Shown here: positions 54,579-64,000 of the stretch, one piece after another | Position numbering within the stretch: position 1 is the first letter of the stretch | How the letters are laid out: each line of letters opens with the position of its first letter | NCBI RefSeq assembly: GCF_006516955.1 | Contig: NZ_VHLG01000002.1 | Span: 558,001 to 622,000 of the forward strand | Direction: 5' to 3' | From: Martelella alba | GTDB lineage: Bacteria; Pseudomonadota; Alphaproteobacteria; Rhizobiales; Rhizobiaceae | DNA: 64,000 bases | Translations under genes and position numbers: made by a program | Notes under the pieces: generated by a model | What the model was told of the DNA's origin: nothing | The model's input: only the letters and a program-made list of their open reading frames with translations | Databases searched by the model: none

Positions 54579-57058
54579 TCGGCAGCAACGACATGCGCGC
54601 CGCCATGATCTTCTCCGGTATCCGGAATACGGCAGGTGACAGTTGTGCCGGCGCCGGGCTCGCTGTCGATAAAGACCTTGCCCTTGTGCAGGCCGACAAA
54701 GCTTTGCACGATGGCCAGGCCGAGCCCCGCACCTGCGGCGATGGGGGCCTCGCTTTCGCCCGCAGAAAAGCGCGAGAACACCGTCTTCAGCGCGTCCTTT
54801 TCAATACCCGGCCCGCTATCGGTGACGGTGAAGACGAAATCGCTTGTTTCCCGCCAGCACGACAGCGCAATGATCGACCCCTCAGGCGCATATTTGATAG
54901 CATTGCCGAGGATTTTCAGGAGGATCTGCTTCAGCCGCTGGAAATCGGCAGTGATCGCACCAAGCTCCGGCGGGGCGGTGATTTCCAGCGTCACCTCCGC
55001 CTCCTGAAGGCGCACGGAAATGTCGTCGGCAACCGAATCGATCAGATCATCGAGCGACATTTCATCGAGATCCAGCGTCAGAATGCCGGCATCGGCCGAT
55101 TTCAGGTCGATCATGTCGTTGACAATCGTCATCAGCACGGCCGAGGAGTTGGCGATGTGATCGACATAATTGCCCTGACGGCTGTTCAGCGGCCCGATCT
55201 GCGGCGATTTCAGCAGTTCGGCAAAGCCCATAATCGAAGTCAGCGGCGTGCGCAGTTCATGACTGACATGCTCAAGGAAGGTATTCTTCAGCTCTTCCGC
55301 CTTGCGCAGGGCGTCGTTCTTTTCCGTCAGCGCCCGTTCGACCTGAATGGAATCGGTCTTGTTGACGAAGGTCAGCATGGTCTGGGCATTCGGCAGCGGC
55401 GTCACGGCATAATCCAGCACCAGACCTGATTTCAGGTCGAGCCGGCCCTGCTGCGACAGGCGCTCATCATCGAAACTGGTGATCATCCGGGCAAACAGCC
55501 GCCAGCCGCCAGGACCTTCATAACTTGCCTCACACAGCGAGACCAGCTGACGGATATGGGTATCCGGCGCGGCATCCTTTTCGCTGATGCCCCATAGCGC
55601 CCGGAAGGCCGGATTGGAAAGCGACAGGCGCCCGTCAGGACCGAACACCGCGACCCCTTCCGACAGATGATCAATGGTCTCGCCCTGCACCTTCACCAGC
55701 GTGTTGTAGCGGGTTTTGAGCGCGATCTGCTCGGTGTGATTTTCAAACACCCAGGTCGTGCCGCCGCGTGGATGCGCCGAGGCGAAGACCGAAAGGGTTT
55801 CACCTGAGGGCAGATACCACAGATCACTATAGGGACCGACTGAGCGGTAGACCGAAAGCGCCTTTTCTTTCCAGTCCTTCCAGTTATGCGGCTCGGGCAG
55901 CTTGCCATCGGCCCGCAGCCGCTCAAAAAATTCGCCATTGTCGGGGCGCGATTCCATAAAGCCCATATCGAGCCGCCAGAGCTTCTCGAAGGCCTGATTA
56001 TAAAAGCGCAGACGCCGGTCAGCGTCGAAAATCGCCACGGCGGTATTGAGGTGGTTGAGCGTGTCGGCGTGGTTTTCCAGCGTCAGCTCAAGCGCGCTTT
56101 CCAGCCGTTCACGATCGGAAACATCGCGCGCCAGCCCCGCAGAGCCATCGGCGGTCGGCACTTCGACAATCGCGAAATGCGACCTGTTTCCGTCAATCAC
56201 GATCGGCTCACGCGCTTCAAAGCGCTTGCCGGCCCGGATCTCATCGTCAAGACGGGCCTGGGCAGCGGTTCCAAGCAGCATGCGGATGGTCGCCGGCGTC
56301 ATTTCATCAGCTTTCGCATCGACAGCGCGCCTATAGGCGTCGTTGACCCAGGCAAGACGGCCCTCGCCGTCGCGCAGCCATGCCGGCATGTCAGTGGCAT
56401 TCAAAAGCGTCTCGAAACGCTTCAGCCTTGCTTGCAGGCGCTTGTGATCGAGCCGGAGCTCCGCAAGTTCGGCACGCACAGATTCCAGCGCGCCGAAGCG
56501 AACATGCGCCCTTCCGCCCGTGGTGCGGCCAAGCACTTCAAGCACATAACCCTTTTTCGTTTCGGCCAGCATATCAAAGGCCTTGGCCTTTTCACGCAGA
56601 GCCGCCATTGCCGGAACAAGCTGGCGCACGCTGCCCGGCGTCAGCCAATCGTCAAAGGAGAGGAAATCACTGTCCTCCTCCGGCGCGCCTGCCTCGTCCG
56701 GAAGTGTCCCCAGAAATTGCGGCGCGGCCATCGGATCTTCCCACAAAATGATCCGCCGGTTCTTCTCGGCATTGAGCGCCTTCAGGCTCAGCAATCTTTC
56801 CTGGGTCTGTTCCAGTGCAGCACGGATCACGCGATTTTCAGCTTCCGCTCTTCCGCGCAGGCGGACAAACCACAGGGTCGAAATCAGCGTGGAAGCCAGA
56901 ACGCCGAACACCGCCGACAGCGTCATGACTTCGCCGGTCGAAAACCCACTCGGCAGCGCCGGATCGAAACCCTGACTGGCAAAGGCCGACGAAGCGGCCA
57001 TAGCTGTGCCGGAAACCAGCGCGGTCATGAAGGCGCTGCGTAAAGTCCGGCTTGCCAT
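54575..57058 (-). CDS. PAS-domain sensor histidine kinase
   Basis: 827 residues from the ATG at 57058 with GAGGAG 8 bases upstream. A signal or anchor helix and a second membrane segment (about 40-65) come first, then a coiled coil. At least three PAS-like regions follow (LLNATDMPAWLRDGEGRLAWV; HLNTAVAIFDADRRLRF; HLSEGVAVFGPDGRLSL). The HisKA motif is HVSHELRTPL with His600, and the ATPase boxes are ILGNAIKYAP, DSGPGI and GAGLGLAIV. All catalytic residues seem intact. Its response regulator is not adjacent. It resembles rhizobial cell-cycle-type kinases, but the His is present, unlike the Tyr of Caulobacter DivL. Confidence 0.9.
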   Translation of the reverse strand: MASRTLRSAFMTALVSGTAMAASSAFASQGFDPALPSGFSTGEVMTLSAVFGVLASTLISTLWFVRLRGRAEAENRVIRAALEQTQERLLSLKALNAEKNRRIILWEDPMAAPQFLGTLPDEAGAPEEDSDFLSFDDWLTPGSVRQLVPAMAALREKAKAFDMLAETKKGYVLEVLGRTTGGRAHVRFGALESVRAELAELRLDHKRLQARLKRFETLLNATDMPAWLRDGEGRLAWVNDAYRRAVDAKADEMTPATIRMLLGTAAQARLDDEIRAGKRFEAREPIVIDGNRSHFAIVEVPTADGSAGLARDVSDRERLESALELTLENHADTLNHLNTAVAIFDADRRLRFYNQAFEKLWRLDMGFMESRPDNGEFFERLRADGKLPEPHNWKDWKEKALSVYRSVGPYSDLWYLPSGETLSVFASAHPRGGTTWVFENHTEQIALKTRYNTLVKVQGETIDHLSEGVAVFGPDGRLSLSNPAFRALWGISEKDAAPDTHIRQLVSLCEASYEGPGGWRLFARMITSFDDERLSQQGRLDLKSGLVLDYAVTPLPNAQTMLTFVNKTDSIQVERALTEKNDALRKAEELKNTFLEHVSHELRTPLTSIMGFAELLKSPQIGPLNSRQGNYVDHIANSSAVLMTIVNDMIDLKSADAGILTLDLDEMSLDDLIDSVADDISVRLQEAEVTLEITAPPELGAITADFQRLKQILLKILGNAIKYAPEGSIIALSCWRETSDFVFTVTDSGPGIEKDALKTVFSRFSAGESEAPIAAGAGLGLAIVQSFVGLHKGKVFIDSEPGAGTTVTCRIPDTGEDHGGAHVVAAE

Positions 57059-57334
57059 ACGTGAAGCTCCTCGTTTGCTGGGAACAGGACATGTAGCCCG
57101 GAAACCCGCCGCTTTTTTGTCTTTGACGGTAAGCTGCGTCTGCCGCATCGCACCATTCCGCCCTTTCGAAAGACACGGATCCGCCGCCGTCTCCCGATCA
57201 ATCTTATGAAACGAACACGGTCCGAAACCCCGAAATGACGGCGTTCAAGCGGAATCCGGGCCTAAAAATCAGGCGAATCGCACCTTAAAAAACATAAACG
57301 CTTGGCGAATCCGAAAAAAGAGTCCGCCGCAAAT

Positions 57335-57368
57335 AAACAAAGCCGCGCCTGTCATTTGAAGGCGCGGC
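57335..57368 (-). terminator. Terminator downstream of ahcY
   Basis: Stem GCCGCGCC (57342-57349) / GGCGCGGC (57361-57368), followed on the minus strand by TTTGTTT. It lies 30 bases after the ahcY stop. Confidence 0.75.
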
Positions 57369-57397
57369 CAGATTAGGAGATTATGCTTACCGAATGC

Positions 57398-58798
57398 TTA
57401 ATAGCGGTAATGATCGGGCTTGAACGGGCCTTCCGGCGTAACCCCGATATAGGCAGCCTGCTCGGGCGACAGCACGGTCAGCTTGACGCCAAGCTTGTCG
57501 AGGTGCAGGCGGGCAACCTTTTCATCGAGATGCTTGGGCAGGATGTGAACACCCTTCTCATACTGGTCGCGATGCAGGAAGATTTCCATCTGTGCCAGCA
57601 CCTGATTGGTGAAAGATGCCGACATGACGAAAGAGGGATGCCCGGTGGCATTGCCAAGGTTGAGAAGACGCCCCTCCGACAGGAGGATCAGCCGCTTGCC
57701 ATTCGGGAAGGAGATCATGTCGACCTGCGGCTTGATATTGGTCCACTTGAAATTGCGCAGCGAGGCCACCTGGATCTCATTGTCGAAGTGGCCGATATTG
57801 CCGACGATTGCCATGTCCTTCATCTCGCGCATATGCTCGAGGCGAATGATATCCATATTGCCGGTGGTGGTGATGAAGAGGTCAGCCGACGACAATACGT
57901 CTTCCAGAACAACGACTTCATAGCCATCCATGGCGGCCTGGAGCGCGCAGATCGGATCTGCTTCGGTCACCTTGACGCGTGCGCCGGCCCCAGAAAGCGA
58001 AGCGGCCGAGCCCTTGCCGACATCGCCATAGCCGCAGACAACGGCGACTTTGCCGGCAAGCATGACGTCGGTGGCGCGACGGATACCGTCAACCAGCGAT
58101 TCCTTGCAGCCATATTTGTTGTCGAATTTCGACTTGGTGACCGAGTCATTGACGTTGATGGCCGGGAAGGGCAGCTGGCCGGCGCGGGCGAGCTGGTAGA
58201 GGCGGTTCACACCGGTCGTGGTTTCTTCCGTCACGCCATAAAGCGCTTCGCGCTGCTTGGTGAAGAAGCCCGGTGTTGCCGCCATGCGCTTCTTGATCTG
58301 GGCGAACAGCACTTCCTCTTCTTCCGAATGCGGGTTCGACAGCACGTCTTCACCCGCTTCGGCGCGTGCACCGGTCAGGATATACATGGTGGCATCGCCG
58401 CCATCATCGAGGATCATGTTGGACAGGCCGCCATCGCGCCACTGAAAGATCTGGTCCGTATAGGTCCAGTATTCGCTAAGCGTCTCGCCCTTGACCGCAT
58501 AGACCGGCGTGCCGCTGGCAGCGATTGCCGCCGCAGCGTGGTCCTGGGTCGAGAAAATGTTGCAGGATGCCCAGCGGACATCGGCGCCGAGCGCCTTCAG
58601 GGTCTCGATCAGAACGGCGGTCTGGATCGTCATGTGGAGTGAACCGGAAATGCGCGCGCCCTTGAGAGGTTGGCTTTCACCGAATTCCGCACGCGCTGCC
58701 ATCAGGCCGGGCATTTCTGTTTCGGCAATGTCGATTTCCTTGCGACCGAAATCGGCAAGCGCGATATCGGCAACGTGATAATCCTGCGTGGCGCTCAT
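57398..58798 (-). CDS. ahcY: S-adenosylhomocysteinase
   Basis: 466-residue NAD-dependent enzyme that splits S-adenosylhomocysteine into adenosine and homocysteine, closing the methyl cycle. [33 protein letters not shown] and [13 protein letters not shown] (NAD site) are diagnostic. The C-terminus KPDHYRY carries the conserved Lys and Tyr that reach into the neighbouring subunit. Start MSATQD gives the usual length. No known SAH or SAM riboswitch was recognised in its leader. Confidence 0.97.
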   Translation of the reverse strand: MSATQDYHVADIALADFGRKEIDIAETEMPGLMAARAEFGESQPLKGARISGSLHMTIQTAVLIETLKALGADVRWASCNIFSTQDHAAAAIAASGTPVYAVKGETLSEYWTYTDQIFQWRDGGLSNMILDDGGDATMYILTGARAEAGEDVLSNPHSEEEEVLFAQIKKRMAATPGFFTKQREALYGVTEETTTGVNRLYQLARAGQLPFPAINVNDSVTKSKFDNKYGCKESLVDGIRRATDVMLAGKVAVVCGYGDVGKGSAASLSGAGARVKVTEADPICALQAAMDGYEVVVLEDVLSSADLFITTTGNMDIIRLEHMREMKDMAIVGNIGHFDNEIQVASLRNFKWTNIKPQVDMISFPNGKRLILLSEGRLLNLGNATGHPSFVMSASFTNQVLAQMEIFLHRDQYEKGVHILPKHLDEKVARLHLDKLGVKLTVLSPEQAAYIGVTPEGPFKPDHYRY

Positions 58799-59049
58799 CT
58801 TAAACTCCGAAAATCTAGCTGTAGCAAAAGGCGGATCCTTCGATCCCGCCGGGGCCCAATCAGGGCCGTCAGTTTCAGGCCAAGGGTTTAACAGCCTTGC
58901 CGGAACCATGCAAGAAAGACATAAAGAAATCTTTATGTCTTGAGAGCGCCATGGCAAGCGACCTATGGATAACACAAAACCCGGTCAGGCTTTGACAGCA
59001 ACCGATCCGAGATCCAAATTGAAAATACATCCATAGGGGGAGAATATCC

Positions 59050-59442
59050 ATGGCAGATGACAATGCAATTGGCCGGGTTACCGGGCTTGGCGGCATTTTC
59101 GTTCTGAGCGCTGGCACCGACAGGCTCACCACCTGGTATCGTGATACACTTGGACTTGCCGTTGAGACCTGGGGCGGCGCCCGCTTTGCCGACGAGGACA
59201 GGCCCACCGGATCTGCCTCGCTCTGGGGCGTCTTTTGCGAAAAGAGCGACTATCTTGCCCCCTCATCACGCGATTTCATGATCAACTTCATCGTTGACAA
59301 CATGGACCTTATGATCGCCCGGCTCGAGGCGAAAGGCGTGCCCATTCTCGGCCGCGACGACGGTGATGACAATGGCCGCTTTATCTGGGTCCTTGATCCC
59401 GACGGCACCAAGATTGAACTCTGGCAGCCGCCAAGGGACTGA
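59050..59442 (+). CDS. VOC-family (glyoxalase-like) protein
   Basis: 130-residue single-chain member of the vicinal oxygen chelate fold. ADRLTTWYRDTLGL-like text (TDRLTTWYRDTLGLAVE) and the C-terminal WVLDPDGTKIELWQPP match the family; the Glu in KIELW is a likely metal ligand. Such proteins include lactoylglutathione lyases and antibiotic-binding proteins; the role is unknown. It lies between ahcY and ptsH, on the opposite strand to both. Confidence 0.85.
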   Translation: MADDNAIGRVTGLGGIFVLSAGTDRLTTWYRDTLGLAVETWGGARFADEDRPTGSASLWGVFCEKSDYLAPSSRDFMINFIVDNMDLMIARLEAKGVPILGRDDGDDNGRFIWVLDPDGTKIELWQPPRD

Positions 59443-59448
59443 AAAACT

Positions 59449-59724
59449 TCAGCATTCCTCGCCGAAACGGCATTCGACCAGGCTGGCAATCGCATCCAGC
59501 GCTTCATCGGCATCCGGGCCGCTGGCGCTGACGACAATCTGACTCTCGATCCCTGCGGCCAGCATCATCAGCCCCATGATCGATGTGCCGCCGACACTCA
59601 TGCCATCCTTAGACACGGTGACCTGAGCGTCGAAGCGTTCAACGGTCTGCACGAATTTTGCCGAGGCACGGGCATGCAATCCGCGCCGGTTGACGATGGT
59701 GAGTTCACGGCTCGCTTCGCTCAT
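59449..59724 (-). CDS. ptsH: HPr-like phosphocarrier protein
   Basis: 91-residue phosphocarrier. The active His17 lies in RRGLHARAS, and the regulatory Ser48 in GGTSIMGLMML, the site HprK would phosphorylate. In alphaproteobacteria HPr works in the nitrogen-type PTS, passing phosphate from PtsP to EIIA proteins for regulation rather than sugar uptake. It lies 12 bases downstream of the EIIA gene. Confidence 0.95.
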   Translation of the reverse strand: MSEASRELTIVNRRGLHARASAKFVQTVERFDAQVTVSKDGMSVGGTSIMGLMMLAAGIESQIVVSASGPDADEALDAIASLVECRFGEEC

Positions 59725-59736
59725 CAGGCCGCGATC

Positions 59737-60138
59737 CTATTTTCCGTTAAGCACACGGCTGGCGACATTGATATACCGCCGTCCGGCATCTTCCGCCTCG
59801 GCAAGCGCCTTGGCCATGTCATTGTCGCCGCGCACCGCCACAAGCTTGATCAGCATGGGCAGGTTGACGCCGGCAATCACCTCCACCCGGCCGGGGCTCA
59901 TGATGGAGATGGCGAGATTGGAAGGGGTGCCACCAAACATGTCGGTGAGAATAATGACACCATTGCCGCTATCGGCCTGGCCGACGGCCTTGAGGATATC
60001 ATCCCGCCGTTGGTCCATGTCATCTTCGGGACCGATCGAGATGGTCTCGATGGCGTCCTGTGCGCCCACCACATGCTCAACCGCGAGGCGGAACTCCTCG
60101 GCCAGTCTACCATGGGTTACAAGCACCAGTCCGATCAT
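59737..60138 (-). CDS. PTS EIIA component, mannose family
   Basis: 133-residue EIIA(Man). The phosphorylated His9 lies in LVLVTHGRLAEEF; VIILTDMFGGTPSN and VIAGVNLPML are family signatures. No EIIB or membrane EIIC is encoded nearby, so it is regulatory. It belongs to the hprK-EIIA-ptsH set. Confidence 0.93.
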   Translation of the reverse strand: MIGLVLVTHGRLAEEFRLAVEHVVGAQDAIETISIGPEDDMDQRRDDILKAVGQADSGNGVIILTDMFGGTPSNLAISIMSPGRVEVIAGVNLPMLIKLVAVRGDNDMAKALAEAEDAGRRYINVASRVLNGK

Positions 60139-60357
60139 GTTGGTTTCGCTCCCTTTTCATGTCCAGTTCCGGCAATCACCCCGAAATACCACGGACAACC
60201 TTTTCGCCCATCTTGTCGAAGTGGCGGCGAAGTGCAAGCCCAAAAGGCTGAATGTCACCAGCCCAGTGCCTGCGGCACAAGCGCCTGATCCCGGGTGAGA
60301 GCGTCATGCGACCAATCGGCATCGCCCGATGCTCTAGCACGGGGCGTCAAAGGATCG

Positions 60358-60843
60358 CTAGCCATTTCCGTCGATGCACGGCCGCGCCGGGCGCCCGTCC
60401 GCCAGACCCGGGCAAAGCGCGTTCAGCCGCGCAAGCGAGCCTGCGCCCTGAAGCATCAGCGGCACCAGAGGCAGCATCTCACCGCCCGGCAGCGTGAAGG
60501 ACAGCTCCGGCTCGGGCAGGCGCTCGGCCGTTTTCACATCAACGGGCCGGACACAGAAATCCATCACCGCTGCGTCCAGATGCTCCACTACGGCAATGCC
60601 GCTGCCATAGATTTCGATCTTTCCGGCAATGGCCGGCGGAGCACTGGCAATCACCCGCCCGCCACTATGTGCGATGAAGACCTGATCGTCGGCGATGAGC
60701 CGGGCGAAAAGACCAAGCGCATCGGCTTCCGCCAGCAGTGACAGGGCCAGCCTGCTCTTTCCGGACCCCGACGGCCCGACCAGCAGAATGCCGGAAACAC
60801 CGATGACAACGGCTGTTGCGTGAAGATTTACACCGCCGCTCAT
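60358..60843 (-). CDS. hprK: HPr kinase/phosphorylase, short alphaproteobacterial form
   Basis: 161 residues, about half the length of the Firmicute enzyme because the N-terminal domain is absent, as usual in rhizobia. Walker A is GPSGSGKS (23-30); ADDQVF and GSGIAVVEH are later catalytic parts. It phosphorylates HPr on Ser. Its ATG overlaps the chvG stop by 4 bases, so sensor kinase and PTS control are translated together. Confidence 0.93.
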   Translation of the reverse strand: MSGGVNLHATAVVIGVSGILLVGPSGSGKSRLALSLLAEADALGLFARLIADDQVFIAHSGGRVIASAPPAIAGKIEIYGSGIAVVEHLDAAVMDFCVRPVDVKTAERLPEPELSFTLPGGEMLPLVPLMLQGAGSLARLNALCPGLADGRPARPCIDGNG

Positions 60844-62615
60844 GCGTTGCGATGGCCGGAAACGGCCGGCAGGGTGAGAATGAAGCGGGCGCCTGTGATA
60901 TCGCCACTGTCCTTGTCCACGATATTTTCCGCCACCAGCGTACCGCCATGGGCTTCGGCAATCTGACGCGAAATCGACAGGCCGAGACCGGAATTCTGTC
61001 CGAACGCCTCGCCATCGGGGCGATCGGTATAAAACCGCTCGAAGATGCGCTCAATATCCTCGGCGCGGATCCCCGGCCCGTTATCTTCCACCGTGATGAT
61101 GATGTGGTTGCGGCCACGCCTCAGCCTGACATCGATCCTGCCGGTCTTTTCGGAGACAAAGGACCGCGCATTCTCGATGAGATTGGTGATGATCTGACCG
61201 ATCCTGAGATCGTGGCCGAAAATATCGAAACTGTTCTTTCCGCCATGGGGCGTTTCGACATTGAGATCAATATCGACCGGCTTGCGCGAGCCGATGTCAC
61301 GCGACAATGCGACGAGATCGCGCAGAAGCGTCTCGGCATCGAAGACAGAGGCATCCTCGCGTGCAAGTTCCGCATCAAGCCGCGAGGCATCGGAAATATC
61401 GCTGATCAGACGGTCGAGGCGGCGCACATCATGCTGGATGATCTCCGTCAACCGCGCCTTGGCGTCCTCGGTCCTGGCAAGCGGCAGGGTTTCGACGGCA
61501 CTGCGAAGCGAGGTCAGCGGATTTTTCAGCTCATGGGCAACATCGGCGGCAAAACTGTCAATCGCATCAATCCGGTCGTAAAGCGCCGTCGTCATTTCCC
61601 GCAAGGTGGTGGAGAGATGGCCAATCTCATCCTGGCGAGCGGAATAATCGGGAATCTCCTGACGCTCGCGCGGCCCCCCGCGCCTGACCCGGACGGCGGC
61701 CTCGGAGAGCCGGCGCAACGGATTGGCGATGGTCGAGGACAACATGAAGGACAAGACCATGGTTACAAGTGAGGTGACAACGAACATGCGGATGATCGCG
61801 AGACGTTCATTATGGACGATCTTGTCGATATCGCCAGCCTGGGTCGACAGAAGCAACACGCCGAGCACGGCGCGGAAACGCTGGACCGGCACGGCAACCA
61901 GAACGATCTGCTTGCCCTGATCATTGATCCTGACCGATCGCGCGGTCTGCCCGTTCAGCGCCGTCATGACTTCGGGATAAATCGAACCATCGCCACCCGG
62001 TGCTTCCTCATAACGCGCCTCACCATGTGGCTGCAGCACCCAGCTGAGGAAATTGCCGAGCTTGTCGATGACCGATTCTGTGGTCGTCTCGGCCACCGGC
62101 GGCAGATCGTAGCGCAGAATCTGTCCGCGTGAGAACAGATAGCGTGAATCGAGGATCAAATTGGCATCCGGATCAAAAATCTGCGCACGGGTGCGTGTCG
62201 GCGAAATCAGCCGCCTGAGGATCGGCGCCACCTTTTCCGGGTTAATCGGGAATTTGAGATCCTCGTCATTGGGAGACGGTCTTGCGCTTTCACCGGCCTG
62301 CAGCTCAAGCAGCTTTTGCGGATCAAGCGTCATCGTGTCGCTCTCGACCGAAACCGATGACGCTATTGCGCCCGCGATCATCTCGCCTTGCGTGGTCAGG
62401 CTTTCCATGCGGGCGTCAATCAGGCCCTCACGGAACTGGTTGAGATAAAGAATACCGCCAACCAGAAAAAACAGCGCCAGAAGGTTGAAAAACAGGATGC
62501 GCCAGTTGAGGCTGGAAAAAACCGTCGCAGCGAGAAACCGGCGCAGAACCAGAAAGGGCCCTCGCCAGCGCTTCTTGATCCGCGATGTCGCGGTCTGTAC
62601 GGTCCCTTCCGTCAC
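60840..62615 (-). CDS. chvG: Sensor histidine kinase ChvG (ExoS)
   Basis: 591-residue membrane kinase that senses acid and envelope conditions in rhizobia. A first membrane helix (about 35-58), a periplasmic domain, a second helix near residue 290 and a HAMP linker (ANPLRRLSEAAVRVRRGG) are visible. The phosphoacceptor is in DVAHELKNPLTSL; ATPase boxes are LIENARSFV, EDNGPGI and NSGLGLSI. It pairs with ChvI upstream. Confidence 0.95.
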   Translation of the reverse strand: MTEGTVQTATSRIKKRWRGPFLVLRRFLAATVFSSLNWRILFFNLLALFFLVGGILYLNQFREGLIDARMESLTTQGEMIAGAIASSVSVESDTMTLDPQKLLELQAGESARPSPNDEDLKFPINPEKVAPILRRLISPTRTRAQIFDPDANLILDSRYLFSRGQILRYDLPPVAETTTESVIDKLGNFLSWVLQPHGEARYEEAPGGDGSIYPEVMTALNGQTARSVRINDQGKQIVLVAVPVQRFRAVLGVLLLSTQAGDIDKIVHNERLAIIRMFVVTSLVTMVLSFMLSSTIANPLRRLSEAAVRVRRGGPRERQEIPDYSARQDEIGHLSTTLREMTTALYDRIDAIDSFAADVAHELKNPLTSLRSAVETLPLARTEDAKARLTEIIQHDVRRLDRLISDISDASRLDAELAREDASVFDAETLLRDLVALSRDIGSRKPVDIDLNVETPHGGKNSFDIFGHDLRIGQIITNLIENARSFVSEKTGRIDVRLRRGRNHIIITVEDNGPGIRAEDIERIFERFYTDRPDGEAFGQNSGLGLSISRQIAEAHGGTLVAENIVDKDSGDITGARFILTLPAVSGHRNA

Positions 62616-62625
62616 GGCATGCCTG

Positions 62626-63348
62626 TCAGGCGGCGTCGCGGAAGCGGTAGCCGACGCCGTATAGGGTTTCGATCATGTCAAACTCGCGATCGACCAGCTT
62701 GAACTTCTTGCGCAGCCGCTTGATGTGGCTGTCGATCGTGCGGTCATCGACATAGACCTGATCATCATAGGCCGCATCCATCAGCGCATCACGGCTCTTG
62801 ACGACACCGGGCCGCTGGGCGAGCGACTGCAAGATCAGGAATTCCGTTACAGTCAGCGTCACAGGATCGCCTTTCCAGGTGCAGGTGTGACGTTCCTGAT
62901 CCATGACCAGCTGGCCGCGTTCCAGCGGACGGTTCGCCTCGCTGTCACCCGCCTTGGCACCGCCGGATGCCGCGGCATCGCGCCCGGCAACACGGCGCAG
63001 GACCGCCCGGACCCGCTCAACCAAAAGGCGCTGGGAGAAGGGTTTGGTGATGAAATCATCCGCCCCCATCTTCAACCCGAAAAGCTCATCGATCTCCTCA
63101 TCCTTGGAGGTGAGAAAGATCACCGGTACATCCGATTTCTGGCGCAGCCGGCGGAGCAGCTCCATACCATCCATACGCGGCATCTTGATATCGAAGATCG
63201 CCAGTTGTGGCGGATTGGACAAAAGCCCGGTCAGCGCGGTTGCGCCATCCGTATAGGTATCGACACGATATCCCTCGGATTCGAGCGCGATCGAAACCGA
63301 CGTCAGGATGTTTCGGTCGTCGTCCACAAGGGCGATGGTCTGCATCAT
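62626..63348 (-). CDS. chvI: Response regulator ChvI
   Basis: 240-residue OmpR-type regulator. The receiver domain has DDDRN at its start, the phosphorylated Asp in [10 protein letters not shown], and the late Lys in TKPFSQRLL. The C-terminal winged helix ([26 protein letters not shown] region; recognition part [15 protein letters not shown]) is complete. It controls succinoglycan, motility and acid response genes in relatives. It is divergent from pckA. Confidence 0.96.
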   Translation of the reverse strand: MMQTIALVDDDRNILTSVSIALESEGYRVDTYTDGATALTGLLSNPPQLAIFDIKMPRMDGMELLRRLRQKSDVPVIFLTSKDEEIDELFGLKMGADDFITKPFSQRLLVERVRAVLRRVAGRDAAASGGAKAGDSEANRPLERGQLVMDQERHTCTWKGDPVTLTVTEFLILQSLAQRPGVVKSRDALMDAAYDDQVYVDDRTIDSHIKRLRKKFKLVDREFDMIETLYGVGYRFRDAA

Positions 63349-63678
63349 AGGCTCCTACTGTCGAGTGGCCGTTTTTTAAGGGCGACCGCTTCCGATGTCT
63401 TTTTAGCATCTCTTGGAAAAAAACTGGAACAAATTGTGGCAATGGCGCCTTTGCGACGCTCTGACACGGTTAAGCCGGCTTTTTCTCGTTCTCCGCCATA
63501 TCCGGCTAAATATATGGCAATCCATGCGGATTTAAATCTTACATGCGCGCACATTTTTGTTTAAAACGATTAAATAATTGATATTGCTATATTTTATGTA
63601 ATTTTCGGTTGCGCATCCCGACTTGATTAAATATAAATTTAAAAAATTCAATTTGTTTAGCCAATGAAGGATTGGATC
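63349..63678. other. Divergent intergenic region chvI/pckA
   Basis: No gene is seen. The part 63540-63660 is AT-rich and likely contains the pckA promoter. No defined regulator site could be named. Confidence 0.5.
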
Positions 63679-64000
63679 ATGGAGGAATTCGGGCTCTACA
63701 ATCACGGGTTTCCGGCGGCAGCGCTGGGTTTGAAGAACCTGGGGAGCGTTTATTACAATCTGTTGCCGGCGCAGCTGTGTGAGGAATCATTGCGCCGTGG
63801 CGAAGCGGTCCTGACGGCCGATGGTGCGCTTCGCGCACTCACCGGTCAGCATACAGGCCGTTCCGCCAAGGACAAATTTGTTGTCTGCGACCAGACCACC
63901 GAGCCCGAAATCTGGTGGGACAACAACAAGAAGATGTCGCCGGAGCATTTTGCCCTGCTGAAGCAGGATATGCTGGCGCATGCGGAAGGCCGTGACGTCT
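63679..64000 (+). CDS. pckA: Phosphoenolpyruvate carboxykinase (ATP), partial
   Basis: The first 107 codons are visible; the gene runs off the right edge. The N-terminus carries the conserved YYNLLPAQLCEESLRRGEA, and TGQHTGRSAKDKFVV includes the substrate-binding Arg. The ATG at 63679 fits family starts. The enzyme converts oxaloacetate to phosphoenolpyruvate in gluconeogenesis. It is divergent from chvI, as in Agrobacterium and Rhizobium. Confidence 0.96.
   Translation, partial: MEEFGLYNHGFPAAALGLKNLGSVYYNLLPAQLCEESLRRGEAVLTADGALRALTGQHTGRSAKDKFVVCDQTTEPEIWWDNNKKMSPEHFALLKQDMLAHAEGRDV

Noticed and set aside
58799-58990. Possible SAH or SAM riboswitch in the ahcY leader
   Set aside because: A small GC-rich hairpin is present but the conserved cores of these riboswitches were not found.
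1-64000. tRNA, rRNA and CRISPR arrays
   Set aside because: No cloverleaf-like segment, rRNA stretch or regularly spaced direct repeat was seen while reading; a tRNA scan would be decisive.
1-64000. Insertion sequences or phage integrase genes
   Set aside because: No transposase, integrase or terminase-like protein was seen on either strand.

Overview
The window looks like a chromosomal piece of an alphaproteobacterium of the order Rhizobiales (Hyphomicrobiales), close to Rhizobiaceae. The evidence is the right-hand block ahcY - ptsH - EIIA(Man) - hprK - chvG - chvI - pckA, with tsaE and a PAS histidine kinase beside it, which is the arrangement known from Agrobacterium and Rhizobium. It also has the class of intergenic repeats usual in that group and a high-GC codon usage. 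The genus cannot be fixed from the sequence alone; genus-level statements would be guesses.

Layout. 1-5.7 kb: housekeeping genes (mtgA, ispA, a glycerophosphodiester phosphodiesterase, a 2-hydroxyacid dehydrogenase, an SH3 protein, ubiG, a rhodanese). 5.7-6.4 kb: an AT-rich patch with one small exported protein. 6.6-11.7 kb: pheT, pheS, rplT, rpmI and infC on the minus strand, with infC starting at an AUU codon. 11.9-18.4 kb: an alpha/beta hydrolase, a transglutaminase-like peptidase, a class III sirtuin, a diguanylate cyclase with three periplasmic solute-binding domains, and a siderophore-interacting flavoprotein.

18.4-22.6 kb: a complete nifB operon (nifB, ferredoxin, 4Fe-4S LRV protein, nifZ, nifT, SIR2-like gene). 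It has a perfect -24/-12 sigma-54 promoter and a perfect NifA upstream activator sequence. No nifHDK or nifA is present here, so the rest of the nitrogenase system must lie elsewhere or be missing. 22.9-30.2 kb: a catabolic or transport locus with an SDR, a polyamine-type ABC importer, an isochorismatase-like hydrolase and a DeoR regulator; three upstream regions share a dyad motif. UbiX follows. 30.2-39.9 kb: a soluble sugar dehydrogenase and a long operon for a BMP-type nucleoside/nucleobase importer with an amidase, a cytosine-deaminase-like enzyme and a lipoate-ligase-like protein with swapped domain order.

40.4-50 kb: a D-amino-acid aminotransferase, an EI24 membrane protein, and a split Rieske oxygenase locus: an oxygenase that keeps its mononuclear iron site but lacks the Rieske cluster, facing an operon of an acylphosphatase-like protein, a separate Rieske protein and a GST-like protein. 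This resembles in outline the NdmC/NdmD/NdmE N-demethylase system. Malate synthase G, GDP-mannose dehydratase and a flavin amine oxidase follow. 50.5-54.1 kb: one 1192-residue P-loop NTPase of unknown function, sitting next to tsaE where other rhizobia are recalled to carry unrelated conserved genes. 54.1-64 kb: tsaE, a PAS histidine kinase, ahcY, and the PTS-Ntr / ChvG-ChvI / pckA block.

Most likely new biology: the split Rieske system (42.2-44.8 kb), the 1192-residue NTPase (50.5-54.1 kb), and the SIR2-like gene at the end of the nifB operon.
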